This document shows, piece by piece, positions 16,880 through 25,386 of a stretch of DNA of 64,000 nucleotides; positions within the stretch are counted from its first letter, which is position 1; every line of letters begins with the position of its first letter. Source of the DNA: JBBQXY01 sp051004815. Lineage in GTDB: Bacteria > Chloroflexota > Ktedonobacteria > Ktedonobacterales > Ktedonobacteraceae. The position numbers and the translations under genes were made by a program. Location: NCBI GenBank assembly GCA_051004815.1, contig JBPCJY010000185.1, positions 11,591-75,590 of the forward strand, in the 5' to 3' direction. A model generated the notes under the pieces. That model worked only from the letters and a program-made list of their open reading frames with translations, ran no database searches and was not told the DNA's origin.

Positions 16880-18595
16880 ATGAAAACAGTATCGCAAGGA
16901 TCGACAACGAGCGATAAAGTCATAGGGAGTAACCCTGCGGAGCAGGAGATAAATACTCCACAATTCACGCGCCGTGAGACGATTTTTACTATGGTAGCCG
17001 TCTTGCTCGTGATGTTGCTCGCCTCCCTGGATCAGACGATTGTGGGTACGGCTATGCCCCGCATCATCACTGATTTGCAAGGCTTTGATCGCTACACATG
17101 GGTAACGACCGCTTACCTGCTGACATCAACAGTGATGATTCCCATTTATGGCAAGCTCTCCGACCTCTTCGGACGCAAGCCCATTTTCTTGATTGGCGTT
17201 GTGATATTCCTGCTAGGCTCCGCCGCTTCAGGCGCGTCCCAGACGATGAATCAATTGATCATTTTTCGTGCCTTCCAGGGTATAGGGGCAGCCGCGTTGC
17301 TCCCAATCGCCATAGCAGTGATTGGAGACCTATTCACCCCACGCGAACGCGGCAAATGGCAGGGCTTAACGGGTGCTGTCTTCGGCCTGTCATCTATTCT
17401 TGGCCCGACAGCCGGCGGCTATATTACCGATCATGCCACCTGGCGTTGGGTGTTCTATGTCAACCTGCCCATTGGTATCATCGCGCTACTCGTGCTCATC
17501 TTCTTGATGCCAACACTCCGTAGCAAGAATACCGGTAAAGTTCGGATCGATTACTTGGGCGCACTCTTATTGATTGCTGGCACGGTACCGCTCATGTTGG
17601 GCTTTACCCTGGCTGGTTCTACCTATGATTGGCTCTCGTGGCAGATTATTAGCCTGTTCGGAGGCGCAATTGTCTTCGTGGCCTTGTTCGTCATCTACGA
17701 AGCACGCCTCGAACGGCGCAATGAACAGCCTATTATCGATCCAAGCTTGTTTAAGAACCGCATCTTCAGTGTATCCGTGATTATCACGATGATTACGAGC
17801 ATGGGCATGTTTGGTAGTATCCTCTTCTTACCACTGTATGCCCAGGGTGTGTTGGGCATTTCAGCCACGAATAGTGGTTTACTCCTTACACCATTGATGA
17901 TGGGGTTAATATTCAGTAGTGTTATCTCTGGATTGTTAGTATCGCGCTTTGGCAAGTACAAGTGGATTGCGTTTGTTGGTATGGCGATCACCATTGGTGG
18001 ATCATTACTGCTGCAACGCCTGGGCGTGAACTCAACGAATACGGATATGATCATAGCGATGATTGTGTTGGGCCTGGGGCTTGGATTCAGTATGTCGCTC
18101 TATACGGTTATCGTACAGAACGCACTGCCAACCAAGATTGGTCAGGCAACATCCGGCCTCACCTTCTTCCGCTCGATTGGGAGCACCGTTGCGGTAGCGG
18201 CCATGGGTTCGCTCTTGACCTCTGCCTACGTACCCGGTTTTCACAATGCCATTCCAGCTTCGGTGAAAGCGGTCGTTCCCGCGAAGTTCCTCAGTGTCTT
18301 CGACAATCCGAACGTCTTGCTCTCGGCGGATACCCAGAAGCAGTTGTTGGCGGGTTTCTCGTCCTTCGGTACACGGGGTGTAGGCTTGTACAATCAACTG
18401 TTAGAAGCAGTGAAGATCGGCTTGACAAGTGGTATACACAACGTCTTCGTGCTGAGTACGATCCTCATGGTTGTGGGGTTTGTCGCCATCTTCTTCTTGC
18501 AGGAGATCCCCCTGCGTGGCAAGAACAAAGCGGCGAGTACACAAGCCGCTGAGGATGCAGAAGAAGGAACCGTTTCAGTCGCAATGATGCATTAG
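16880..18595 (+). CDS. DHA2-family (EmrB/QacA-type) 14-TM drug:H+ antiporter
   Basis: 571 residues from the ATG at 16880 (AAGAAGG site at 16864-16870; the frame opening at 16844 has no site). MFS motifs: LLASLDQTIVGTAMPRI in TM1 with the D-x-T-I-V pattern of DHA2 proteins, YGKLSDLFGRKPIF (motif A) in loop 2-3, FRAFQGIGAAALLPIAIAVI, and GAVFGLSSILGPTAGGYI (motif C). About 14 membrane spans, then a polar tail. The family exports quaternary ammonium compounds, dyes or antibiotics. Its neighbour is a TetR gene upstream, and the transcript ends at the 24-bp hairpin downstream. Confidence 0.9.
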   Translation: MKTVSQGSTTSDKVIGSNPAEQEINTPQFTRRETIFTMVAVLLVMLLASLDQTIVGTAMPRIITDLQGFDRYTWVTTAYLLTSTVMIPIYGKLSDLFGRKPIFLIGVVIFLLGSAASGASQTMNQLIIFRAFQGIGAAALLPIAIAVIGDLFTPRERGKWQGLTGAVFGLSSILGPTAGGYITDHATWRWVFYVNLPIGIIALLVLIFLMPTLRSKNTGKVRIDYLGALLLIAGTVPLMLGFTLAGSTYDWLSWQIISLFGGAIVFVALFVIYEARLERRNEQPIIDPSLFKNRIFSVSVIITMITSMGMFGSILFLPLYAQGVLGISATNSGLLLTPLMMGLIFSSVISGLLVSRFGKYKWIAFVGMAITIGGSLLLQRLGVNSTNTDMIIAMIVLGLGLGFSMSLYTVIVQNALPTKIGQATSGLTFFRSIGSTVAVAAMGSLLTSAYVPGFHNAIPASVKAVVPAKFLSVFDNPNVLLSADTQKQLLAGFSSFGTRGVGLYNQLLEAVKIGLTSGIHNVFVLSTILMVVGFVAIFFLQEIPLRGKNKAASTQAAEDAEEGTVSVAMMH

Positions 18596-18631
18596 TCCCA
18601 TCATAAATGATTGTGGATGCCACACATTCAA

Positions 18632-18684
18632 TTGGAGAAAAGCGAGGCTTGTAACTATAGGTTGCAAGCCTCGCTTTTCTCCAA
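18632..18684 (+). terminator. Long hairpin after the efflux pump gene
   Basis: Arms 18632-18655 (TTGGAGAAAAGCGAGGCTTG...) and 18661-18684 pair over 24 bp with one G-T-type mismatch and a 5-nt loop. There is no T-run after the stem. It lies 37 bp beyond the stop codon. Confidence 0.7.
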
Positions 18685-18801
18685 AAAACCGCTTGATTTG
18701 TCGCCAAAACTATACGATTATTCACAGATAGACTATAATCGTGCTATGCTGTGTTTATCGGGTTGTTCACGAACTGATGCCATGAAAAGAAGAGAAGCAC
18801 A

Positions 18802-19203
18802 ATGTCATATTTCCTTGCTAAAACTGATCCCCAAACCTACTCTCTAGCAGACCTTGAGCGCGACAAAGAAACTGTCTGGGATGGTGTACGCAATGCTGCC
18901 GCATTACTGGTTATTCGCTCTATGCGTCCAGGCGAAGAAGTCTTCATCTACCATAGTCAGGGCGAAGCCGCAATCGTTGGCCTGGCACGTATCACCTCCG
19001 AGCCACGGCAAGACCCGCGTGATAGCAAGAGTTGGGTAGTCGATATCGCCTTTGTGAAACGCCTCACCCAACCGGTCACTTTACGCGAGATCAAAGAGAG
19101 CCATCTCTTTGATGATTGGAGCCTGATACGCCAGAGCCGCCTCTCAACCATGCGCGTACCCGATAATGTAGTGGCATGGCTTAAAGAGAAAAAGGTATTA
19201 TAG
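18802..19203 (+). CDS. EVE-domain (PUA-like) protein
   Basis: 133 residues, entirely an EVE domain: FLAKTDPQTYSLADLERDKE, TVWDGVRN, then the PGEEVFIYHSQGEAAIVGLA core and WVVDIAFVKRL. EVE domains have a PUA-like fold that reads modified bases in DNA or RNA; close bacterial relatives resemble the eukaryotic THYN1. Some EVE proteins belong to defence systems; here no restriction or toxin gene is adjacent, so a housekeeping RNA- or DNA-base reader is as likely. Confidence 0.85.
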   Translation: MSYFLAKTDPQTYSLADLERDKETVWDGVRNAAALLVIRSMRPGEEVFIYHSQGEAAIVGLARITSEPRQDPRDSKSWVVDIAFVKRLTQPVTLREIKESHLFDDWSLIRQSRLSTMRVPDNVVAWLKEKKVL

Positions 19204-19317
19204 TATCTGCTAATCTTATCTCTCTCAAGAGATAGATTGTTTCAATTTGATTTGGGATATGATAAGAGAAGTAACAATACTTTGTTGAAACAACACACGT
19301 ACTGGGAGTGACACACG

Positions 19318-20163
19318 ATGGATAATAACGCATGGTGGTATGTTAATGGACGCTGGGTACATCCACATGAGGCCACCATTTCGCTGAATGACGTGGCCGT
19401 CTTGCGCGGTTATAGCGCGTTTGAGTCGCTGCGCACGTATCATCGGCAACCGTTTCACTTGGAAGAACACCTCAACCGCCTGTATCGCTCCGCGGAACTC
19501 ATAGAGTTAGCAGTGCCGTGGTCGCGAGCATATATTACACAATTGGTGCATGAAATTATTGAACGCAATATATATGTACACGCCTCTATCCGCCTGTTTG
19601 TGACGGGCGGTGAGACAGAGGACAGCATATTGCCGCTTGGCAAACCAACGCTGGCCGTGCTGATTACGCCGTTAGGTGAACGCCATATGGAACGCTTTGC
19701 CCAGGGCTATAAAGTCATTACCACGCCATTGCAGCGCAGTACACCAGAAGCAAAGACGACCAGTTACCTGGAAGCTATTCGAGCCTTGAAAGAAGCTACG
19801 CGTCACGATGCCGTCGATGCCCTCTTTGTGAATGCGCAAGGGCATGTATTAGAGGCGACGCGCAGCAACTTTTTTGTGTTTCGTGGCAATACACTGATTA
19901 CACCACGCGATGGTGTGCTGCTGGGTATCACGCGCGATGTGGTACTCGAACTGGCGCATGGTCTTTTTACCATTGAGGAAAGACCCGTTTTACTGGCCGA
20001 ATTGCCCCTGGTTGACGAGGCCTTTATCACCTCATCATCGAAAGAGATCATGCCGGTCGTACAGATTGATGATCTGCTCATCGGTAATGGGACGCCGGGA
20101 AGACAAACCTATGCCTTGGAGCAACGGTTTATCGAGATGATTGAACATAGTCATCTTTCATGA
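19318..20163 (+). CDS. Class IV (branched-chain/D-amino-acid type) aminotransferase
   Basis: 281 residues. Features of fold-type IV PLP enzymes: VNGRWVHPHEATISLNDVAV at the N-terminus, SAFESLRTY, the PLP lysine in EAKTTSYLEAI (about residue 144), EATRSNFFVF and the GVLLGITRDVVLELA phosphate-binding loop. The family covers branched-chain aminotransferase, D-alanine aminotransferase and 4-amino-4-deoxychorismate lyase; the presence of the K-T-x-x-Y-L and T-R-S-N-F motifs supports an aminotransferase but does not fix the substrate. No amino acid pathway genes adjoin it except the convergent gabT-like gene. Confidence 0.8.
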   Translation: MDNNAWWYVNGRWVHPHEATISLNDVAVLRGYSAFESLRTYHRQPFHLEEHLNRLYRSAELIELAVPWSRAYITQLVHEIIERNIYVHASIRLFVTGGETEDSILPLGKPTLAVLITPLGERHMERFAQGYKVITTPLQRSTPEAKTTSYLEAIRALKEATRHDAVDALFVNAQGHVLEATRSNFFVFRGNTLITPRDGVLLGITRDVVLELAHGLFTIEERPVLLAELPLVDEAFITSSSKEIMPVVQIDDLLIGNGTPGRQTYALEQRFIEMIEHSHLS

Positions 20164-20165
20164 AA

Positions 20166-20219
20166 TTATAGGGAACGTTGCCTGACTTCCCGTGTGGGAT
20201 CAGGCAACGTTCCCTATAA
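20166..20219. terminator. Bidirectional hairpin between convergent aminotransferase genes
   Basis: Arms 20166-20185 and 20200-20219 (core TATAGGGAACGTTGCCTGA) pair perfectly over 20 bp; the 14-nt loop can itself form TCCC/GGGA. It begins 3 bp after the stop at 20163 and lies about 50 bp from the stop of the convergent gene. Confidence 0.75.
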
Positions 20220-20267
20220 ACTCCTAACTAATACGAATTACCCGCTTCGTATACTGGAATAAGATGG

Positions 20268-21632
20268 CTAACTGACGGAGGTTGTTGCGGCGGCGGAAGT
20301 CGAGGCGACAGTAGCAAAAGCTTCCTCGAAGATGTTCAATCCCTCGTTCAGTTGCTCATCGGTGATGCAGAGCGGCACCAGTACGCGCAGCACATTATCA
20401 TACATGCCTGCTTTGATTAGCACCAGGCCGCGATGATGAGCAGCCGCGAGTATATCACTGGCAGTGTGAGCATCTGGCTCCTTCGTCGTGCGATCCTTGA
20501 CCAGTTCCATCGCGACCATGCCGCCCAGTCCGCGCACATCGCCTATGATAGAAAATCGCTCTTGCAGCTTCAAGAAGCGTTCCATGACGACCTTGCCAAT
20601 TTCGCGTGAACGTGCGGCATAATCCTCTTGCTCATAGAGATCAAGCACAGCGAGGGCAGCGGCACAGGCTACCGGATTGCCGCTATAGGTGCCACCAAGC
20701 GTTCCCGGCGGTGGAGCATCCATCAGGTCGGCCCGCCCGACGACGCCACTGATGGGCATGCCTGCTCCCATCGACTTGGCGATAATCATGAGGTCGGGCA
20801 CGACATCATCGTGTTGGACCGCGAACATCTCTCCCGTGCGGCAGAAGCCCGATTGAATTTCGTCGGCAATAAACAGAATGTCGTGCCTCTCGCATAGTGC
20901 TTTCAATGAACGCAAGAAGCCCGCCGGGGCAACCATAAAACCGCCCTCACCCTGTACCGGCTCGATCACAATGGCAGCCACCTGATCGGGAGCCACTGTG
21001 CCTACAAACATACGCTCAAGCTCCTCTAAGCAATATTTAGAAGCCTGTTGTGGCGACAGGTCCATGCGATAAGGGTAAGGGAATGGAGCCTGATATACTT
21101 CGGGCGCAAAGGGGCCAAAACGATGCTTGTAAGGTTTTACCTTGGAGGTCATGGTCATAGTCATCAAGGTGCGCCCATGGTAAGCGTTATCGAAGGTAAT
21201 AATGGCGGGACGTCCGGTAGCGTAACGGGCAATTTTCACCGCGTTTTCCACAGCCTCCGCGCCACTATTAAAGAAGATGGCTTTCTTGGGGAAGTCACCA
21301 GGGGCTAATTGCACGACACGTTCGGCGAGTGCAATATAGGACTCATACATCATGACACTAAAACAGGTATGGGTGAAATTGGCAGCTTGCTCGGCAATGG
21401 CTTTTGTCACCTCTGGGCGGGCATGTCCAATATTCATGGCACCAATGCCACCCGCGAAGTCGATATAACGATTACCATCGACATCTTCGAGAATGGCTCC
21501 ATCGGCTTTCGCCGCGAAAACATTCATGGTCGATGAAACGCCGCGTGCTACAAACTGCTGACGACGCGCCATCAACTCACGCGACTTTGCTCCAGGGATA
21601 TCAAAATATGCTGCGCCTTCGGACTTGGACAT
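20268..21632 (-). CDS. gabT: 4-aminobutyrate aminotransferase-like class III aminotransferase
   Basis: 454 residues from the ATG at 21632, preceded by AGGAGG with 6-bp spacing; the longer frame to 21743 lacks a site. Class III fold-type I PLP motifs: FAGGIGAMNIGHARP, FFNSGAEAVENAVKIARYAT, the AYHGRT motif, EPVQGEGGF, IADEIQSGFCRTG and the PLP lysine in IIAKSMGAGMPISG. These motifs, with the N-terminal A-x-G-V sequence, fit GabT, which converts GABA and 2-oxoglutarate to succinate semialdehyde and glutamate. No gabD (semialdehyde dehydrogenase) lies next to it. Related 5-aminovalerate or ornithine-type enzymes are the alternative. Confidence 0.8.
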   Translation of the reverse strand: MSKSEGAAYFDIPGAKSRELMARRQQFVARGVSSTMNVFAAKADGAILEDVDGNRYIDFAGGIGAMNIGHARPEVTKAIAEQAANFTHTCFSVMMYESYIALAERVVQLAPGDFPKKAIFFNSGAEAVENAVKIARYATGRPAIITFDNAYHGRTLMTMTMTSKVKPYKHRFGPFAPEVYQAPFPYPYRMDLSPQQASKYCLEELERMFVGTVAPDQVAAIVIEPVQGEGGFMVAPAGFLRSLKALCERHDILFIADEIQSGFCRTGEMFAVQHDDVVPDLMIIAKSMGAGMPISGVVGRADLMDAPPPGTLGGTYSGNPVACAAALAVLDLYEQEDYAARSREIGKVVMERFLKLQERFSIIGDVRGLGGMVAMELVKDRTTKEPDAHTASDILAAAHHRGLVLIKAGMYDNVLRVLVPLCITDEQLNEGLNIFEEAFATVASTSAAATTSVS

Positions 21633-21819
21633 AAGTAGCCTCCTGCTAGGGAACACGGTAGAAATGAATGTGCCGTCTTTGTACGACAATACAGTATATT
21701 CTACCATATTTTGCAGGAGGCTTGACCTACTACCAGCGTTCATTGTTTTTGTAACACGAATCTATGCCATAGCGACGCCTGGCTCACGCTTGAACCAGCA
21801 CCAAGGGACACAACGAACA

Positions 21820-24180
21820 TTATGACGCCCGGTGCGCTTCCCGTGGAGCTGGTACGCGACCCGGTGGCTGCGTGGGTCGTGGCCCTGCCTTTATGGGCGG
21901 GATTGATCGAGTCACTGCCCCATCTACAGGCAAGGTTATCTCGTTGCCATGATGCCATACCTGCAATGGCGAACCATCGAGAAGGCAGTACGACGCTTCT
22001 GTCGCTGTCACTTCGACGCGTAAGCGGCGGTCGCGGAATATGATGTGGAAGGCGAGTCGCTTGATCCCTTCTGGCAACCGAGGCGCGAAAGAGAGCGTTC
22101 CGATATGCGAACGCAGACCACCGAACCCCGCGACTAATGCCGTCCAGGCCTCGGCGAGTGAGGCAATGTGGATTCCATCTCGTGTATTGTGCTCCAGGTT
22201 GTCGATGTCCATGAGTGCCGCCTCGCCAAGGTAGTCGTAGGCAAGTTGGAGTTGGCCAACCTCGGCAGCCAGGACTGCCTGTGTACCAGCCGACAGCGAG
22301 GAGTCACGCACGGTGAGTGCCTCATAGTATGCGAAGTTGCGTGCTTTCTGCTCTTCACTGAATGCTTCGGTACAAAGGTGCATGGCGAGGACAAGGTCAG
22401 CCTGCTTGACAACCTGCTTGCGATAGAGGTCAAAGTATGGGAAGTGCAGGAGCAACGGGTACTGCTCTGGCGCGGTGCCAGCGAAGTCCCACACTTCGTG
22501 CTCGATAAAGGTCTCGTCCTGGGGGGTCACTCCGAGACGCTCATCGTATGGGATGAACATTCGTGCGGCTGCGTCTAGCCAGCTAGCGATCTCGTCAGCC
22601 TCCACGCCAAGTGCGCGTGCCACATGAGGATGCCGCTTAACTGCCTCTGCCGCGCAGTGCAGATTCTGCTGTGCCATGAGGTTTGTGTAGACATTGTTGT
22701 CGGCAATAGCACTGTACTCGTCGGGTCCGGTGACTCCGTCGATGCGGAACCGACCGTCGTTATCGTGGTAGCCAAGTGAACGCCATAGTCTGGCCGTTTC
22801 GACAAGTAACTCAAGGCCAACTTCCTTCTCAAATACAGTGTCACCGGTGGCATTGATGTAATTAACCACGGCGTATGCGATGTCCGCGTTGATGTGGAAC
22901 GCGGCGGTACCTGCGGGCCAGTAACCCGAACATTCTTCACCCGCGATGGTCCGCCATGGGAAGGCGGCACCGTGCAGACCGAGCACGCGTGCTCGCTCCT
23001 TTGCCTTGTCGAGGATCGAGTGGCGCCAGCGCAGTGCATCGGCAGTTGCATGAGGCTGGGTCAGTGTCAGCACAGGCAGGACGAATATCTCTGTATCCCA
23101 GAAGACTTGACCGTCGTAGCCGGGACCTGTCAGCCCTTTCGCCGGGATCGGTCGCCGTTCCCCACGCGCTCCAGCCTGGAGGATTTGGAAGAGCGCAAAG
23201 CGCACTGCCTGCTGGATATCTGCGTCGCCCTCGAGTTCGACGTTCGCACCTGCCCAGAAGCTGTCTAGATAGGCACGCTGCTCGGTGAGCAAGCTCTCCC
23301 AGCCGGTCAACCGTGCAGCCGACAGAGCGGCGATGACCTGGTCGTGGATCGCGGGTCGCGAGCGTTGGCTCGACCAGCCGTAGGCGATAAACTTGACGAC
23401 CTGAAGCCGCTCACCTGGCTTTAGCTGCGTGGTGACGGACACGCGTGCTACATCAGGAGAGCTTTCCGACTCAATGACCGTCCCCTCCGGCCCCTTAATG
23501 TGATGATCCATGGCCGCTCCGATACGCAGCCCACTGACACGGGTGTGATGAACCATCAGTCCGACAGTACCCTGCGCGAGATGCTCTTCGCACTCAAGCA
23601 CATTTTCGAGAATGGTGGCCATTCGCGGGTCCTTGCCGGAGTCCGGGGGCTCCTCGTTCGCTACCAATTCAGACTGCACAACAATGCGTACTGGTGCATC
23701 AACTGCCTCTACTTCGTAGCTAATCGCCGCGATGGCTCGCTGCGAGAACGAGACCATCCGCACTGACGACACTTTGACTGTGCGTCCCGCGGGTGAGGTC
23801 CAGCGGACGCTGCGGCGTAGCACGCCGTCGCGGAGGTCGAGATCCCGCTCGTGGCTCTGAACCGCGCCGTATCGAACATCGAAAGGTTCGTCGTCAACGA
23901 GGAGACGGATGATCTTGCCGTTCGTGACATTGATGACCGTCTGCCCTGACTCAGGGAAGCCATAGCCCGCCTCCGCGTAGGCTAGCGGGCGCAGTTCGTA
24001 GACAGAGTTCAAGTATGTACCAGGAATGCCGTGCGGCTCTCCCTCATCAAGATTGCCCCGCAGTCCCATGTGTCCGTTGGAGAGGGCGAAAATAGACTCC
24101 GTTTGTGCCAGTATATCGAGGTGGAGTTCCGTCTCGCGGACGTTCCACTCCTCAACTGTGAAGGCTGGATGTTCGATCAT
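21820..24180 (-). CDS. Glycoside hydrolase family 65 disaccharide phosphorylase
   Basis: 786 residues, the family's usual length. An N-terminal beta-sandwich (1-270; NVRETELHLDILAQTESIFA, LSNGHMGLRGNLDEGEPHG), an (alpha/alpha)6 barrel (from about 320), and GPDEYSAIADNNVYTN with the general acid E488. GH65 enzymes phosphorolyse maltose, trehalose, kojibiose or related alpha-glucosides to glucose-1-phosphate plus glucose. The specificity is not readable. No beta-phosphoglucomutase gene, the common partner, is adjacent. The gene is visibly more GC-rich than both neighbours, suggesting transfer from a high-GC donor. Confidence 0.85.
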   Translation of the reverse strand: MIEHPAFTVEEWNVRETELHLDILAQTESIFALSNGHMGLRGNLDEGEPHGIPGTYLNSVYELRPLAYAEAGYGFPESGQTVINVTNGKIIRLLVDDEPFDVRYGAVQSHERDLDLRDGVLRRSVRWTSPAGRTVKVSSVRMVSFSQRAIAAISYEVEAVDAPVRIVVQSELVANEEPPDSGKDPRMATILENVLECEEHLAQGTVGLMVHHTRVSGLRIGAAMDHHIKGPEGTVIESESSPDVARVSVTTQLKPGERLQVVKFIAYGWSSQRSRPAIHDQVIAALSAARLTGWESLLTEQRAYLDSFWAGANVELEGDADIQQAVRFALFQILQAGARGERRPIPAKGLTGPGYDGQVFWDTEIFVLPVLTLTQPHATADALRWRHSILDKAKERARVLGLHGAAFPWRTIAGEECSGYWPAGTAAFHINADIAYAVVNYINATGDTVFEKEVGLELLVETARLWRSLGYHDNDGRFRIDGVTGPDEYSAIADNNVYTNLMAQQNLHCAAEAVKRHPHVARALGVEADEIASWLDAAARMFIPYDERLGVTPQDETFIEHEVWDFAGTAPEQYPLLLHFPYFDLYRKQVVKQADLVLAMHLCTEAFSEEQKARNFAYYEALTVRDSSLSAGTQAVLAAEVGQLQLAYDYLGEAALMDIDNLEHNTRDGIHIASLAEAWTALVAGFGGLRSHIGTLSFAPRLPEGIKRLAFHIIFRDRRLRVEVTATEASYCLLDGSPLQVWHHGNEITLPVDGAVTRSIPPIKAGPRPTQPPGRVPAPREAHRAS

Positions 24181-24332
24181 AGTTGATCTTCTGTTTCAAT
24201 AATTTTCATGCCTTATATCCTTTTGACGTACCTCACAAAGAGCATGCACGCTCCTTTGTTTAGCTCGCTTGTTAAAATCACCGAGAAAAATATACAAGAG
24301 AAAATGACGGGATGTCAAGGTGAAGCAGAAAA

Positions 24333-24362
24333 AGGCTCTGCACCTGGAAAGATGCAGAGCCT
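24333..24362 (-). terminator. Intrinsic terminator of the HhH protein gene
   Basis: Arms AGGCTCTGCA (24333-24342) and TGCAGAGCCT (24353-24362), 10 bp perfect with a 10-nt loop. On the minus strand the stem is followed by TTTTTCTGC. Confidence 0.8.
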
Positions 24363-24400
24363 GGAAGGCCGGATAGACGTATATGCATTATGTCCGCTAT

Positions 24401-25015
24401 TTAAGCCGCACCATGAAGAGGGGTTACATTACTGCCTTTGCGCAGTTGTGCTGCCGCCTCTTTCAAGCGTGCTTCGCTGCGTACACCAAAGCCGGGTAAG
24501 TGACGAATACGCTGTTGATGCGCTGCCCACCACAGCTTCTCAGGCGAATCAATCCCCAACTCTTCGTACAGGCGGATGGCTGTGTGTGGCCCAACATATT
24601 CAACCGCCATTAACGAACGTACACCCTGTGGTAGCAACGGCATACTCAGATCGTTGTAAAAGGTCATCGTTCCAGTATGCACAAGTTCTTCGATGCGAGT
24701 GCGTAATCGCTTTCCCAATCCCGGTATGGGCAATACATCGCCACGAGCTATGATTTCTGCTGCTGGCTCAACCAGGTCTAGCAGTCCACGAGCCGCGTTG
24801 CGGTATGCCTGGATGCGATAGGGGTTGCTGTTTTGAAATTCTAGCAGGTTGGCAATACCAGAGAGCACCTCGGCGATTTGCCGGTTTGTGACCATGGAGG
24901 GTATATTTAACTCTGGCTCCAACCCTGGTAAGACCGATTGTACCGGCCTACGACTCGATGGTCGTGGCACCGAAGGAAGAATATGTATAGTTTGTGTGAG
25001 TTGCATAATGCTCAT
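24401..25015 (-). CDS. Stand-alone PolX-type N-terminal HhH (8-kDa-like) protein
   Basis: 204 residues. The region 43-200 resembles the N-terminal part of family X DNA polymerases: MVTNRQIAEVLSGIANLLEF, QNSNPYRIQAYRNAARGLLD, LPIPGLGKRLRTRIEELVHTG (a helix-hairpin-helix), then VEYVGPHTAIRLYEELGI and HLPGFGVRSEARLKEA (further HhH motifs). In PolX these motifs bind nicked or gapped DNA. The polymerase palm and the PHP exonuclease are absent, and the frame ends normally before a terminator, so the protein is naturally short. Role: DNA binding in repair, by inference. Confidence 0.75.
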   Translation of the reverse strand: MSIMQLTQTIHILPSVPRPSSRRPVQSVLPGLEPELNIPSMVTNRQIAEVLSGIANLLEFQNSNPYRIQAYRNAARGLLDLVEPAAEIIARGDVLPIPGLGKRLRTRIEELVHTGTMTFYNDLSMPLLPQGVRSLMAVEYVGPHTAIRLYEELGIDSPEKLWWAAHQQRIRHLPGFGVRSEARLKEAAAQLRKGSNVTPLHGAA

Positions 25016-25180
25016 AGTAACTGGCCCCTTTCCTGGAATGGGCGAAATCTTAATAAATCTGTTGATGTGGAACGATATAAAATGACGAAATAGGGCTTAG
25101 TTAGTGTTAAAAATACATTGAATTCATGTTCTAATTATAGCACAGAACACGCGTAATGTCAAATAAAAAAGCAAGAGTTC

Positions 25181-25322
25181 AGACATTTGGAGAGAAGCCT
25201 GTCCGTGAGCGGACTGGAGAGGGATTCGGCCTGTCATTCTGAGCGCAGCGAAGAATCTCTCGCTCGCCCAGGTGCAGATTCTTCGCTGCGCTCAGAATGA
25301 CAGGCTTATCTCCAAATGTCTG
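25181..25322. mobile_element. 142-bp MITE-like hairpin element, copy 1
   Basis: Ends AGACATTTGGAGA and TCTCCAAATGTCT are inverted repeats. Inside is a second perfect hairpin with arms of the type TGTCATTCTGAGCGCAGCGA / TCGCTGCGCTCAGAATGACA, extending into GAATCT/AGATTC. The direct repeat GCAAGAGTT flanks it (25171-25179 and 25323-25331), a 9-bp target duplication. It contains no gene. A second copy of identical length lies at 58083-58224. This copy sits between the stem and the T-run of the lipoprotein gene's terminator. Confidence 0.85.
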
Positions 25323-25376
25323 GCAAGAGTTACAGCTGGTGGCGACGCTGTCAGCCACCAGCTGTAACTCTTGCCA
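25321..25376 (-). terminator. Terminator stem of the lipoprotein gene, split from its T-run
   Basis: Arms 25321-25343 and 25354-25376 pair perfectly over 23 bp (TGGCAAGAGTTACAGCTGGT... and its complement), 10 bp beyond the stop at 25387. The matching T-run (TTTTTTATTT on the minus strand, 25170-25161) is now about 150 bp away, on the far side of the inserted 142-bp element. Two bases at the foot of the stem come from the element. Confidence 0.75.
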
Positions 25377-25386
25377 GGGCTGTTGT

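Noticed and set aside
18802..19203. Defence-island reading of the EVE protein
   Set aside because: No nuclease, methylase, helicase or toxin gene is near; its neighbours are an efflux pump and aminotransferases.
25181..25322. CRISPR repeat or tRNA-like structure
   Set aside because: It is a single unit with long-arm hairpins and target duplications, with no spacer periodicity and no cloverleaf.
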